Part shown: in pieces, positions 46,253 to 57,124 of the stretch
Layout: the number at the start of each line of letters is the position of its first letter
Position numbering within the stretch: position 1 is the stretch's first letter
Assembly (NCBI GenBank): GCA_015501595.1
Contig: JADNRX010000063.1
Coordinates: forward strand, 62,001 to 126,000
DNA: 64,000 nucleotides
Reading direction: 5' to 3'
Source: Hymenopellis radicata
Taxonomy: Eukaryota > Basidiomycota > Agaricomycetes > Agaricales > Physalacriaceae
The notes under the pieces: generated by a model
Database searches by the model: none
The model's input: the letters and a program-made list of their open reading frames with translations, nothing else
Told to the model about the DNA's origin: nothing
Translations under genes and position numbers: made by a program

Positions 46253-47931
46253 TTATTCGGTAGACGTGAACCACAGCGTCGGCGTCCTAGAACGAGTCTT
46301 AATGCGTTCCATCGACGCCGTCACTTTCTTACCGGAATTCAATCGGCGCTGCAAACGGGTGAGCACAGGATGGCCATGGAGCAAGTAACGAACACAGACC
46401 GTCCATCTCTTGTTATCACTAACAACGGTAGTCAACTGGGGAACATCTTTCATAATCTTCTCGACATCTGCTTGCCGCAGAACAAAGTGCGCGCCATGCG
46501 CCGTGTGATCGTCGGTATCCACCAAGATCCGAAGACTGCGTGAGCGACTGAGGGCATCGATGAACCGGGCCTGGGTCTAAGAAAACGAATGAGAATCTTC
46601 AGAGATTGTCTCTTGCGCAGATTGCTCACCAGAGGATCTTTGAAGTTGGGAATACAAACATCCAATCGTTCAAGGTTGACGCATGACTTGCATATCGAAG
46701 TGAGGGACTCCAGCTTCATATTGCAGTTGATAAATGCAAGGCGTTTCAATGTGTAGGCGTGCGAAGCAACAATGTGATCAATAACCGTAGGCCCTGCAAC
46801 AACTTGTGGTTCTGAGATTCGAATCTTGAAAGAGGACAGCGTCGAGACGGAGCCTTTGAGATGATTGAAGATGTCGCCAAGCATGGTGGGCACGGGGGAA
46901 GCCACAACGGAGTACCGTGTATCGATGCAAAGTTGACGTAGGTACTGCAGGCTTGGCGCTGGTTCGAGTGCTTTCGAGGACTCCTGCGATACTGATAGTG
47001 AGACAAAGGACATAGTGAATGATAGGGTAATACGTACGAAAGTCGTGAAGGAAAGGTTTTCCAGGAGAGGCGTGCGAGAGAGCAATCGGAAGAGAGTGAC
47101 ATAATCAATTCGTGGACATCCCACAACGTGAAGACTGAGGAGGTTCGGTAAGTTCTCCAGTGCTCGCCCGAACACAGTCTCATTCAGTTCCAAACAATTC
47201 TACGTCAAGAATGAGCAAAGATATACACATGCACGCGATGACTCACGTAGAGCGTCAAGCTATTCAACGTGGCGCTCAGAGACTGGGTCCAGCGTGGGAG
47301 AACATCCATCACTGCCCACGAGCTGTGATCCAGGAAGACCGTGTGGAGGTTCTGTATCTTAAGCAGACTTTCGACTTGAACTGGCTTCAACTCTGATGCG
47401 TAGACCCTCAAATCTTGTATGCTCTCCAGGCCCTCGAGTCCCGGCAACAAGGAGGGAAGGACATTCCATATGCACGTGAACGATACGAGATTCTGGCAGA
47501 GGCCCAAGACGTTTCGGCAATCTTTCAAGAAATGGGGATCATACTGTTGCTTGGTGCCCTGCATGGTGAGCGAAGGAACGTAGCAAATGTCTGTTATGAT
47601 AAATGAGGTTGATCCTAGGTGAGAAGTAATAGGGCGCACCGACGTGATGCACGAATTTTGCAAGGTTTCTGGCATTCAGAATGGCAGTGAATGGGGAGCA
47701 GGGCTGGGGCAATTACTGAGCACGCATAATTGAAGACATGCAAAGGCAGAAACGCACGCGAGGAAATTTCTTGCCGTGGCGCATCGTGTAGCGCAGTGTC
47801 CTGTAGAGACGAGGCAGTACGCCATCGTAGAACGAATGGCTGACCAGCGCAACCGAATGAAGGTCATTTCCAGAAAGAAAAGAGAAAATAAGCTCGAGAA
47901 CGTCGATATTGAGGTTGTCAGCCGAGACCAT
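46253..47931 (-). CDS. F-box protein with leucine-rich region
   Basis: Likely substrate adaptor of an SCF ubiquitin ligase. The N-terminus MVSADNLNIDVLELIFSFLS then GNDLHSVALVSHSFYDGVLP, RLYRTLRYTMR is a typical agaricomycete F-box. After an intron the body has irregular leucine-rich repeats: NVLGLCQNLVSFTCIWNVLP, ESIQDLRVYASELKPVQVES, LENLPNLLSLHVVGCPRIDY, YTLKRLAFINCNMKLESLTS and SCVNLERLDVCIPNFKDP. The final exon contains VLRQADVEKIMKDVPQLTTV and CVRYLLHGHPVLTRLQRRL before the stop at 46253. Introns near 47660-47560, 47205, 47030 and 46620. This class is highly expanded and fast-evolving in mushrooms; the target is unknown. Confidence 0.82.
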
Positions 47932-48389
47932 AGTGAGGGTACGAAGGAAACCCGCGCGGCGTGACGTGATTCATAATTTGGTCAAGTTCGATCAAGCTAC
48001 TCGGACTCCTTTCAGTTTTGTCTATGTGGAAGCATTCATTGAATTTGTCAAGTATAGTACGGGTACAAAAAGAGCGTTAATTAGCGCGATTGGTCATAAA
48101 CGTAGGAGCAAGATTATGAACGAAGAAGAAAGCAAGAATGGTCGTTATAGGTACAATTGAAGCAGGAAGCGATGCGTGGAGGGGGGTATTATGGACAAAA
48201 ATGATGGTAAATATTCTGGTGGAATGAAGATTAGAGATGTGTATGTGTTGTGTGTATGTGTGTTGTCGTTGTGATGAGTGAAAAAAAAAATGAAAACCTT
48301 GGACACCGATAAAAGTACACCGTGGAGTTGCGGGAAAAATGCGACAGCGAAAGCAAGATACGACAAAAAGTGCAAGAAGAGCAGGCAGA

Positions 48390-50267
48390 TCAGATAACCT
48401 CCGGAGTGAAACGCGCGCCCAACCAATCCTTTTCTGGCTCGGGATCCATGGTGGACACAGAGAGGCTTTTTCTGAAGGGCAGATCCATGGAAAGAGTAAA
48501 CTCATCCCCTGCGAAGCGGTTGTATGAACCAAACGACACATCTATACCAGCCACTTCCACCTCTGAATAGATCGGAGGCCGATCTGTTAAGCTGAGAGCA
48601 GAGACGTGGCGTTGAGCGCTGGCGTGCGCGACTGTGGCACCCGGTCCTGATGCATACTGTTCGTCCTCGGCCTGGGCCCTTGGACACTTTTCTCGGTTCT
48701 TCGTCCTCCTCTTCCTCGTCATCATCAATCTTCCATGACCTCAACCCCTCATCGAACCCCAACTCCACTTCGTACTCTCGAACATCAAAGAGCTCGTCTT
48801 CCTCGTCTTCTTCGCTGACAGGAAATAACTTTGCATCGCTCTTGCCTTTCGTCCGTGTACGCCCGAGTGCCATCTTGGTGTCGTATTCGTATTCCTCGAT
48901 CATCTCCTCCTCCGCTTCTCTCGACGGCGGAACGTACTCGTACTCTTCTGCAGTCCACATGGCCTGACTCAGTCGCGAGCTTGTGTACGGCGTCGCTAGG
49001 CCAACATCCATATCACCCACTCGCGCGACAAGTGCCTTGTTCTGCCAGGCCCGCCTTCTGCTCCGTATTTCCAGAATGTCGTCCCTCTGCTTCGCCTCGT
49101 TCGTCACATGCTCTTTCTGCGCCTCCGATATGATGAGCAGCCGCCGGAGGTTAATGCACACGGCAGACAGTGAATTGTATTCGCACAAGTCATCCGAGGA
49201 AAGATCTCGAAGGTGTCGAGGAATGGCAGTATTATCAGCCGGGCTTTTGGGGGGAAACGAAAAGTTGACAGAGTTGAAATGCGCCGTCGACGGTGTGTGG
49301 ATGGAGCTCCCGTCTGTATCCGTATCCGCGTCGTCCTCAAAGGGCGAGGGCATATGGGTTGGTGGCGAGAAATAACTCTCGTCTTCAAACGGCGACACAG
49401 TGTAGTCCGAATTGAACCCATCCGTCTGGGAAATGATTTCAGCCATGGCATCCGAGGCACGACGAAGCATGCTTTGGACGATCCATGGGTAGTAACCACC
49501 CTGAGGAAGCCGAGTCTTGAGCTCACTGAGTACGTGTATTCGGAAGGTGTCAACCAGAGTGGAACGAGCACGTCGCCGCAGAGCTTTGGGGCTCAGTAAC
49601 GCTAAGGGCGGGAGCTCTGGTTCGATCTCGACTGAAGGCTCGACGAGTGATGGATTGGGAGATGGCACGCGAGTGATGGGAGCTGACGCCGCTCGATCAT
49701 GGCACGACGGCGACGGCAATGATACAAAGGTGCTAGAGAGAGACGTGAATACAGGAAAGTTTGCAAGGCATGGGAATACACTTACGATACCAAAGACATA
49801 AGAAGTGAACGGTTTTTCTTATGTTTCCCAGTAACCTTGACCGTCGTTGGAGGAGAATTCAGGGACTGCTGCCTGGCGAGCTCTGTCTGCTTCAGTTTCT
49901 CTTTGTGCCGTTCCCGTTCCCGCTCTCTTTCTGATTCCGCCGAGGACATGTTCACGTCAGAGAGGACACTATCCAAAGCCTTTAGACAGGCCGGGGACAT
50001 GAGCGGCCATTCCTCACAGGTACCATCGACAAAGAGACATGATACAGTCAAGGTAGTGACGTTGAAGGTGATCTCCTGGAGAATGCTAGGTACCCAGGTT
50101 GCCTTGTCGAGAGCATGGATGAACTTTGGAGGCTCGAGGTTATCGGCGCTGAGACTGTTGAGAAGTATGGTCCATGCGACTGGATTGTACAACTCGTCTG
50201 GGAGGTTCTGGTAGGTGATGGCAAAGAGAACGGTGGGGTGAGCGGGGGCGAGGAGTTTTATGAGCAT
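48390..50267 (-). CDS. Uncharacterised basidiomycete protein, acidic C-terminal half
   Basis: No known function. Exon 1 (50267-49782) starts MLIKLLAPAHPTVLFAITYQ and NLPDELYNPVAWTILLNSLS, a folded domain with PSILQEITFNVTTLTVSCLF, then an Arg/Glu-rich coiled coil SERERERERHKEKLKQTELA and SLLMSLVS. After a 54 bp intron: LSPKALRRRARSTLVDTFRI with HVLSELKTRLPQGGYYPWIV (a second helical domain), Ser/Asp-rich linkers, another helical block NSLSAVCINLRRLLIISEAQ, then YTSSRLSQAMWTAEEYEYVP and long acidic runs (DDDEEEEDEE). The frame appears broken near 48640: the more natural tail, in the next frame, reads PPIYSEVEVAGIDVSFGSYN and ends ARFTPEVI at 48390. Probably a cytosolic or nuclear scaffold. Confidence 0.65.
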
Positions 50268-52377
50268 GATGGTTGGTCGGCGACGGCGGGCATGCAGAGT
50301 GAAAGTGCAAAAGGAAATGAAAGGCTTTCAAGGAAATTTTGGCAAAGAAGCCTTGTATGCCAATCAGCGCGTTGCGACAGCGAAGGAGACACGAACGTCG
50401 AGCTCACCAAGGAAGATATGTCTACTTGAAGCGCTTCTAATGCTGCCGTGGCTGGTAAACACGGGTGTTGCTGGCGTCAACGAGCAGGAACAGAAACGAA
50501 ACAAAAAGACCTCGAGAAGAGCAGTCCTGGCACTCCTTTGGTCGGGTGAAGCAAGAGGCCAGGATGGAAAGGAGACCAATCCAGCTCAGTCAGGGGCGCT
50601 AAAATTACCGACCGCTTCTATTTGCCGGCGCCGGTATCTCCCTTGTCTCTTGTGAACGGGTCTTCGTCAAGAGATACGCCGTTTGCTATTTATTTCATTC
50701 ATCTACCAGCACCGCTGCGCACCTCTTAATAAATCTATCGTTGTTGTGGCGTACGAGACCAAAAAGGGGAAATAGACGATCACCCCTAAGCGGGACGTTG
50801 ACGACGCCGCCAAGAGAATAATGTATACACTCATTCATGTTCCTCTCTCTCATCGACCTCGTAGATATCGCCTATCGCGCGAGAATACGCTTTTTGGGAC
50901 GCGTCTTGCCTTATTTCCTAAGCGTCTATTCATATGCGGCCCTCCTAAACGCTCGCCCGCCGTGCCTCATCGTCAGCATGCCGCACACTGCCCGAGGCAA
51001 CTGACCACGGCAGCCCGCTTCTTGCTGTCACTGTGCGGGGGCCTGTGTCATCAGAGCGTCGCACCATGAAATCAACAGTTTGACAAGAAGAAAGGCACGC
51101 CAGCCTTCCCGCACTCGCAACGAAACGCTCCACCATAGCTCCATTATTTCTGACACTGCTCACAAATCAGATCGTCCAGCTTCTTTCGTCAGTCATGATA
51201 TGTCCGTCCGTGTAATGATGATGATGATGATACGGAAAACCTGGTTTATCGAGCCTTGACGCGATCACGTGCACGACGGGCCACAGATCCTGCACAGGGA
51301 AGCATCAGGTAGAGCCTGAGGGACGCGATATATTAATGTGTGAAAAAGATACGACGAGCCTGACATCGATATCATGCCAAGCATACGAGCACACCCGCGG
51401 CGATTGAGATGGGACATAGAGATCTTTCACTTTGGAGAAGCGACTTACCGCTTGTATGAAGCAGCGTCAGCTTAGCCGCTTCGTATGAAGCACCTCTTTG
51501 AAACCGTGAGGGCAAGCTCACAAGTCTACAACGCTGTCAGTCACCGAAATGGCAGAAAAAATGGTCATACTGAGCGAATCTGTCATGTGGGGATGAGGTG
51601 GTGGCCCCTGATAGAGCGAATGCGTAGTCTGGAGTAGTTATTGAACCTATTCCTCTACTCCATGCGGGATGAAAGACTTGAATACATTTGGCAGGGATTA
51701 GATGCTGTAACACACCGTAAAATAATCCCAGATACAGATATCAAGATACGATCCACCGAACTTGAAGACACGAACGCAACGTAACAAAATGGCCCTCGGT
51801 GATATTTGGCGAATTCAAGGCTTGTTATATGAAGCAGATTGGCAAATCATCTTCAAAGGTCGAGCTGTTGGAGCCTTTTCGGAGTCCACCTGGGCCTGTG
51901 TCCTTTGCTTTGGCGTAAGAGGTAAAGTTCGAGCGGAGCTCTCACCTAGGTTGATCAAGGATACTTAACATCATTCACTTGATGAATTGGAGAGGAATTT
52001 TTTCCGCGACTGAGGTGGTGTCGTACGTGGTTGGCAGCTCCGGCGAACAGACAATGGCTGATAAGAAAATTGGTGAAGATGATTTTGGTGATTTAGCCAA
52101 ACTATGGCAAGTAACGGCTTGCAAGGGGAGATAGGTGCAGCAAGTTGAACGCCGCCAGCAACAATCGCGGTTGAACCAGAGAACGTGTCGCTACCGGGGT
52201 CCGGTTCTCGGAAGCGAACGGACTTGCCGTTTCGGGCCAAGTACCGTTTTTCGCTTTCAACCACACGAACGCTGGGGATGCTCTATTCGCAAGCTCCTAT
52301 AATCCACGCTGATTTCTCTCTCCTAGCGTCCTTCTGAGCTGCTCATATGAAATTCTGGACCACATAAGGCTCCGTTA
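50268..52377. other. Gene-poor stretch
   Basis: About 2.1 kb. Open frames of 60-130 codons exist on both strands (plus 50260-50655 overlaps the antisense of the upstream gene; minus 52264-51971; minus 51163-50945), but none shows a domain or good introns. Contains an (atg)5 microsatellite at about 51216-51231 and a direct repeat pair, ccgcttgtatgaagca (51448-51463) and ccgcttcgtatgaagca (51476-51492). Nothing else seen. Confidence 0.4.
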
Positions 52378-52773
52378 TCATGACGGCTGACTAGACGGCT
52401 GTTGCTTCAGTAAATTGGTCTGCGCAAGAGTGTTTGCAGCTGGATTCCGGTGCGAGGTCATCTGCGTATCCTGTTGCCAAATCAGGACATCGTCGCTGTT
52501 CGTATTGACAGAGGGGCATATTATCCAACCCTCCGTCCAGTTCGCATGCGTGTCATCGTCCAAAGGAGGAGGTATTTTCGTGATTGTGGAGTACTCCGTT
52601 CCACGTAATTGGATATATGAACGCCACTTTGCTTTCATGATCGGTATTTCGGCACGGTAGAACTTTTGGTGAAGGTTTTCCGCGAGCCTTCTTGGTAAGC
52701 ATATGTACCCTTCAATTCTTTTCACTGAGTGGGCTGCACTTCTTCGGAATCTACAGGAGACACATTTGGACAT
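52378..52773 (-). CDS. Hypothetical protein (131 aa), weak
   Basis: Open frame with Met at 52773: MSKCVSCRFRRSAAHSVKRI then CLPRRLAENLHQKFYRAEIP, EGWIICPSVNTNSDDVLIWQ and a Gln/Ser-rich end. A tgtag just after the first codons (CSC) could instead be a splice acceptor, making the start different. The regular charge pattern and Gln-rich tail look protein-like, but no family was recognised. Confidence 0.3.
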   Translation of the reverse strand: MSKCVSCRFRRSAAHSVKRIEGYICLPRRLAENLHQKFYRAEIPIMKAKWRSYIQLRGTEYSTITKIPPPLDDDTHANWTEGWIICPSVNTNSDDVLIWQQDTQMTSHRNPAANTLAQTNLLKQQPSSQPS

Positions 52774-53019
52774 ACCCTTGGGCGTGTCTAGGAGGACTTC
52801 TCCGTGGTGGACGGACGACTACTTATTTTTAGCCTGGTCGGAAATACTTTTTTCCACGTTCAGTACGTTGGTGTGGCGTCACCACCGACCACGGGTTTAC
52901 TAAACTGCGTTTTCTGTTTTTTGCGCTATAGATGAGAACGATGACAACAGCGTTCGTCACTTTCTCCGCTGTCGTCTGCGCCTATGTTCATCACCCTCAG
53001 CCAGTTTGACCATACCCGC

Positions 53020-53360
53020 CAATGAAGAATTCGGAATCTGGCTGTGCGTTCCTCAACTTGAACTCATTCTTCGATCGTCACCTCAACACGACGCGTCCTG
53101 ACTCTCCTATCGCTGAAAATTTCGGCATGAACAAAATTAAACGCTCAGCGCCGACTCCAAAGTGTCTGCCTCATCTCAGGCTCTGAAGCTCGGACCAGCT
53201 CTTCGCGAAGTAATTCCACTCCGGCACCGATACACCAAGTCCCCTTGAAAATCAAATGATACCCCGAAACCATGTTGAGCAGCACTGGGCTGACGGTGGA
53301 GGCTTTGCTTAAAGCGCGAACTGAACATCATCGGCGACAGAAGCTTCGCGGCATGTCCGT
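53020..53360 (+). pseudogene. Copy A of duplicated first exon (broken)
   Basis: Nearly the same sequence as 55347-55685. Shared text runs from ggctgtgc gttcctcaac through the ATG at 53127 (MNKIKRSAPT) to gcgaactgaacatcatcgg. Compared with the intact copy, this one lacks bases within the SPSKASG region, after gaccagctc... and after cactgggctg (the arcgtgcgct part), so its frame is lost after about ten codons. It lies immediately before the PD-(D/E)XK-like gene. It is either a truncated pseudogene copy or a copy damaged by base loss. Confidence 0.75.
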
Positions 53361-53434
53361 TATGTCACGTCACACTGCAAGACCTGTTTTTCAAGGTTTT
53401 TCATGTGTTTGTTACGAACTCGCTTCCTACCCCC

Positions 53435-54778
53435 ATGACATCCAAGAGACCACGGAGTGATTCCTCATACCCTCTTGATACACCGGAGGCCGCTTTGGAC
53501 ACTATACGCCGGCTCAGAAGACGGTTCAATATCGATCCTGCGATGTTGAAAGATGATGCTTCAGGCTCAGGTCTGTCACTATTCCGCCTTTTGTGCTAAG
53601 AAATTAACATAGAACAAGTTAGCTTCTCGAAAGTCACATATCCTCACATATGCTCAGGCCGCTCCTCGCGTAGGACTTGAACCGACGAGGGAACTGCGCG
53701 ACATTGGGACCTTTGAGATTCACCGCTCTCGGATTCCCACAGATCTTTTCAGGTCGATCGTAGTTGATATGGATATCATGTTAGTGCAGTACGGCGCTCC
53801 TATTGAGCATGGAACGGAAGAGGCGACATCGAGGTTCTTTTCTCCGGTACGAATAATCTAATTCTCTCGCGCCCTCGAAAGTTCACTGCAACCATCAGAT
53901 TTTCAACCACCTGGTTAAGCTGTTCAACTTCATGCTCAGGAATAAGCCAGAGACGATGATCGATGGTCGCATTGGTATGCAGAATCGTATCGAGTACTTC
54001 TTCCGAACTTTTGGCGCTGTCGCGCTTCTCTGTATTGAGATGAAGCTCAAGGTGGGAAATGATGTCGAACGTTTGGGGATTATTGCTCAGGTTATAGCTG
54101 AATGTGATGGTAAGCCTCGTGCGTCTCTAGCTTACATTTTCTGCTCCTGACCTAGGTGTACAGGCTGCAACGTCAAGAACTCCTCCGCAGATTATTCTCT
54201 ACCTATCCACTGCATTTTTACGGATGGGTTGACTTATGAATTTTTCAAGTTCGAAAAAAAACCAAAAAACTCAAATCCGTCTTTTCTCCGTGGTTGCTTT
54301 TCTGGAGATCCGGTCCACCTCCGGCATGGCCTGAACGTACCCGACTATTCGTTCATGGAGACTACTCTTCCCTTCATTCTCCAGCTTCGTTGCGCATGCG
54401 AGACAGTCTTTGACATAATGCTGAGCGCATATATCGAAGGCTTGAAGGCGTATCACGTTCACTCGGAAGAGTGGGGAAGGAAGCATGGTTCGAAGAGACC
54501 TAGTTTAGATGGATGGGATCGGGCGCTTCAGTCGGCTGACCGTGCGTTGGCAGCATTTAGGGAGGCTGAGGTTCAGCGCAAGGATGGTGATCTTGATGCT
54601 GCAGATGCGACTACTGATCAAGCTCTTCTTGCGCTACAGGAGAGGTATAAATTCTACTCACATCTGCAGTCTGATCAATCATTCCTTACTTCCGCTCAGT
54701 ACAGGAGCAGCGCCGACTTTTTACGGATCTCGCCTCATCATGAAAGACTGGGACGAGGTTGAGGTTAGGAAGGCATAA
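53435..54778 (+). CDS. PD-(D/E)XK nuclease-like protein of a fungal multicopy family
   Basis: Not described to my knowledge. Start MTSKRPRSDSSYPLDTPEAA and RRLRRRFNIDPAMLKDDASG. After an intron: PTRELRDIGTFEIHRSRIPT, LFRSIVVDMDIMLVQYGAPI and EEATSRFFSP; next exon NHLVKLFNFMLRNKPETMID with GRIGMQNRIEYFFRTFGAVA then LLCIEMKLKVGNDVERLGII and AQVIAECDG. The order Asp (IDGRI), hydrophobic strand ending E-x-K (IEMK), and a Gln on the following helix (AQVIAE) is the signature of the PD-(D/E)XK nuclease fold. The next exon gives CNVKNSSADYSLPIHCIFTD and GLTYEFFKFEKKPKN, then LRCACETVFDIMLSAYIEGL, and a last exon TGAAPTFYGSRLIMKDWDEV ending at 54778. All splices keep frame. Catalytic activity is inference only; a Crinkler-like or defence/conflict role is possible. 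Confidence 0.7.
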
Positions 54779-54904
54779 AATCACACCTTTATTGGCTGTA
54801 GTGTTTGTACAACATTCTTAACATGGGTTAACATTATAACATGGCTCGCCTTAAGTTTTGTCTCTGCTCTCAATCGGTAATCTTCTACATTCCATGATCC
54901 ATCT

Positions 54905-55235
54905 CTCAGATTCGTTTAGCCCTGTCATTTTCGAAACGTACACTGGTCTTCCTCGGCATCTGGCTCTTCTACGTGGAGACCAAGGGACGCTTGAAGGACG
55001 CACCCTAGAGGAAATAGACTTGCCAAAGCCTACACGAACAAGGAGTGGTATGTGAAGGTTGGCGATGAGATCCCCAAGCTCTCTACGGACTAAAGTGGAG
55101 ACTTGCTGGGGATTTGGAGCATCGAGTAGGATCTGCTGCGCCGTCAGTCTGGGAAGATCAAGGCGAGAAAGGAAAGCAGCATGGGAGCAGTCAAGGAGCA
55201 GTCTTCGGCCACTGGCCGAGCTAGATTATGATCAT
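54905..55235 (+). pseudogene. Relic of an MFS sugar-transporter C-terminus
   Basis: The plus strand reads LVFLGIWLFYVETKG, the last helix and VETKGRTLEE motif region of fungal sugar/H+ symporters, then an 11-base insertion (ttgaaggacgc, repeating ggacgc), then in a new frame RTLEEID, and after another shift AKAYTNKEWYVKVGDEIPKL and, further on, RRQSGKIKARKESSMGAVKE. No upstream transmembrane part remains, so only the gene's tail was carried here, and it is decayed. Confidence 0.65.
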
Positions 55236-55346
55236 GATACCCTTTCACGACAAAAGTAGTTGTGCTTAGACCGATTATGATCATTAGATGTATGTATCAC
55301 CTCTGTCTACAGTCGTGTACGACAAGTAGATAGTTACGCTACTTCG

Positions 55347-55700
55347 GAACGGAACCTTTTTTGAGTGGCTGTGCATTTCTCAACTTGCACTTGTTCTTCG
55401 ATCGTCAGCTCAACACGACGCGTCCCAACTCTCCTATCGCTGAAATTTTCGGCATGAACAAAATCAAACGCTCAGCGCCGACCTCCCCGTCCAAAGCGTC
55501 TGGCTCATCTCAGGCTCTGAAGCCTCGGACCAGCTCTTCGCGAAGTAATTCCACTCCGGCACCGATACACCAAGTCCCCCTTGAAAACCAAATGATTCCC
55601 CGAAACCCTGTTGAGCAGTACTGGGCTGCGCGTGCGCTGACGGCGGAGGCTTTGCTTAAAGCGCGAACTGAACATCATCGGGAACTTCACGCCATGTCGG
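55347..55700 (+). repeat. Intact copy B of the 0.34 kb duplicated segment
   Basis: Partner of 53020-53360 in direct orientation, 2.3 kb apart, with roughly nine of ten bases identical by eye. The similarity begins upstream of the ATG (tggctgtgcatttctcaacttgcac) so it includes promoter or leader sequence, and ends near the end of exon 1. Confidence 0.8.
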
Positions 55701-56183
55701 TGACGGAGGACATGAAGCGTACGGTGCGCTGCCAGTTAATGACGATTGCCTCGTGTTGACGAATCGTAGCGCGAGCGTTCCGGGCTGATAAAGGCTAATG
55801 AGGACAAGTTGATCAGGATGGAGAGGCTAACCGTGCGTTCGCTTTTCTGATATACGCATTGTACAGCTGATACTATGGATTTCTAGTGGGCTTTGCTTGG
55901 GATTATAGTCTTTCTCGCTCTATTCATTAGTACGCGCCAACGAGAACCACAACGGCAGCATTGGCTCCTTCCGTCACATTTCACAATACCTGTTCTTTCT
56001 CCGTTCACCTCGGTGGTTAGTCTTTATGAATGCTATCTGTCTTCACTGCTTAATTATCTGCAGGTGGAGCATGAGGCTTCGATAATCGGAGCCAGGATAA
56101 TCATCGCATCGCTGCTTATAACAGCATGTCTTGTCTATTTTGTATACCGCCACTGGATTGTAAACCATCCCCGCAAATCTTAG
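55454..56183 (+). CDS. Small two-helix membrane protein, duplicated exon 1
   Basis: Four exons, about 175 residues. Exon 1, shared with the broken copy at 53020-53360, gives MNKIKRSAPTSPSKASGSSQ, a Ser/Pro-rich stretch, then PVEQYWAARALTAEALLKAR and TEHHRELHAMSVTEDMKR (helical). Exon 2: ERSGLIKANEDKLIRMERLT. Exon 3 starts with a membrane helix WALLGIIVFLALFIS followed by TRQREPQRQHWLLPSHF. Exon 4 after the gttagt-cag intron: EHEASIIGARIIIASLLITA with CLVYFVYRHWIV, the second helix, and the stop at 56183. All introns 49-60 bp, all splices in frame. No family known to me. Its neighbour is the PD-(D/E)XK-like gene; the shared duplicated exon suggests the two gene types travel together. Confidence 0.65.
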
Positions 56184-57124
56184 TGTTTGATCGTCTTGTA
56201 GGTGAACGCTAAAAATGACCCATCAACGCGATTTACATGTTACCGCCCCCCGCACTGCACGGGTTACACTGGATTACGCCTCGAAATAACTGCGACTAGC
56301 GCGCTGATTTGGTGTTCACATAACGAACTCGGGCATGCCTGGATGGTTTCTATCGACCTCGTTCTCTTCGAGGAAGTAGCGCTCAAAATTTTGTTCCTGG
56401 TAATTATTAAAACTCAGAACGTTGGGCGCTGCCCTTCCGCGGTTGCAAGCCAAGTTTATTCAATCCATTACAATGGTCTCAGTCTGCGGGGTCGATTCGG
56501 CTCCGAATCGAGGTGGGCAGTTGCGCGATGTACGCACTGCTTTGGCTCAAATTCTACAACGGGTAGGGAACGGGTTCGATGGCGCCAGTGGAGGTTGTGG
56601 CCAAGGTTGGGCGCCGAAACTCGTCTAAGACCTGTCAAACACGGATGAATCATGGCTTATCTCTGCGAATGTTAACAAGTATGCGAAGAAAGTTATGTGA
56701 GGATGGTTGTGTAGCTAAGAGTGCTTTGCTTGGTCGGGAACTTGATATGTCTGCGAGGCTACTGATCATGATACGGATCAGGCAACGTAACCTGTCTGGG
56801 CGGTCTAAACACGAATGCTCGCCGGAATAGCCATGGACACTGATCGTAGCCGAAACCATGACCGGGCTATTTGTATGGGAACAAATCGGAAGATAGAAAG
56901 CGGAAGGTCTTTTATTGTGGCAATAAAGAGTGCATTAACGAGCGGCACCTAAGAGGAAGGGACGTGCGCCCGGCCAAGTACTCGAGAAATAAGGAACGAG
57001 GGTGCCGCCAAGTGAAACTTACCGGATTAAGAGTCCGCAGGTACAGCCACCACCCTTGGTTGCCACACACTTGAGTTTCGTCATTTTCCATTTCTCATCT
57101 CATCTTTCCTTTCTACCACCACCT
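56184..57124. other. Upstream region of FKS1
   Basis: About 0.94 kb. Open frames up to 148 codons, none with a recognisable domain. The last 100 bases are pyrimidine-rich (ttccatttctcatctcatctttcctttctacc) directly before the FKS1 ATG, as in many highly expressed fungal promoters. Confidence 0.45.

Noticed and set aside
51246..51535. Two-exon minus-strand reading SLPSRFQRGASYEAAKLTLL then SVARRARDRVKAR
   Set aside because: It needs an intron of over 150 bp, far longer than others here, overlaps the direct repeat pair, has no start exon and no family match.
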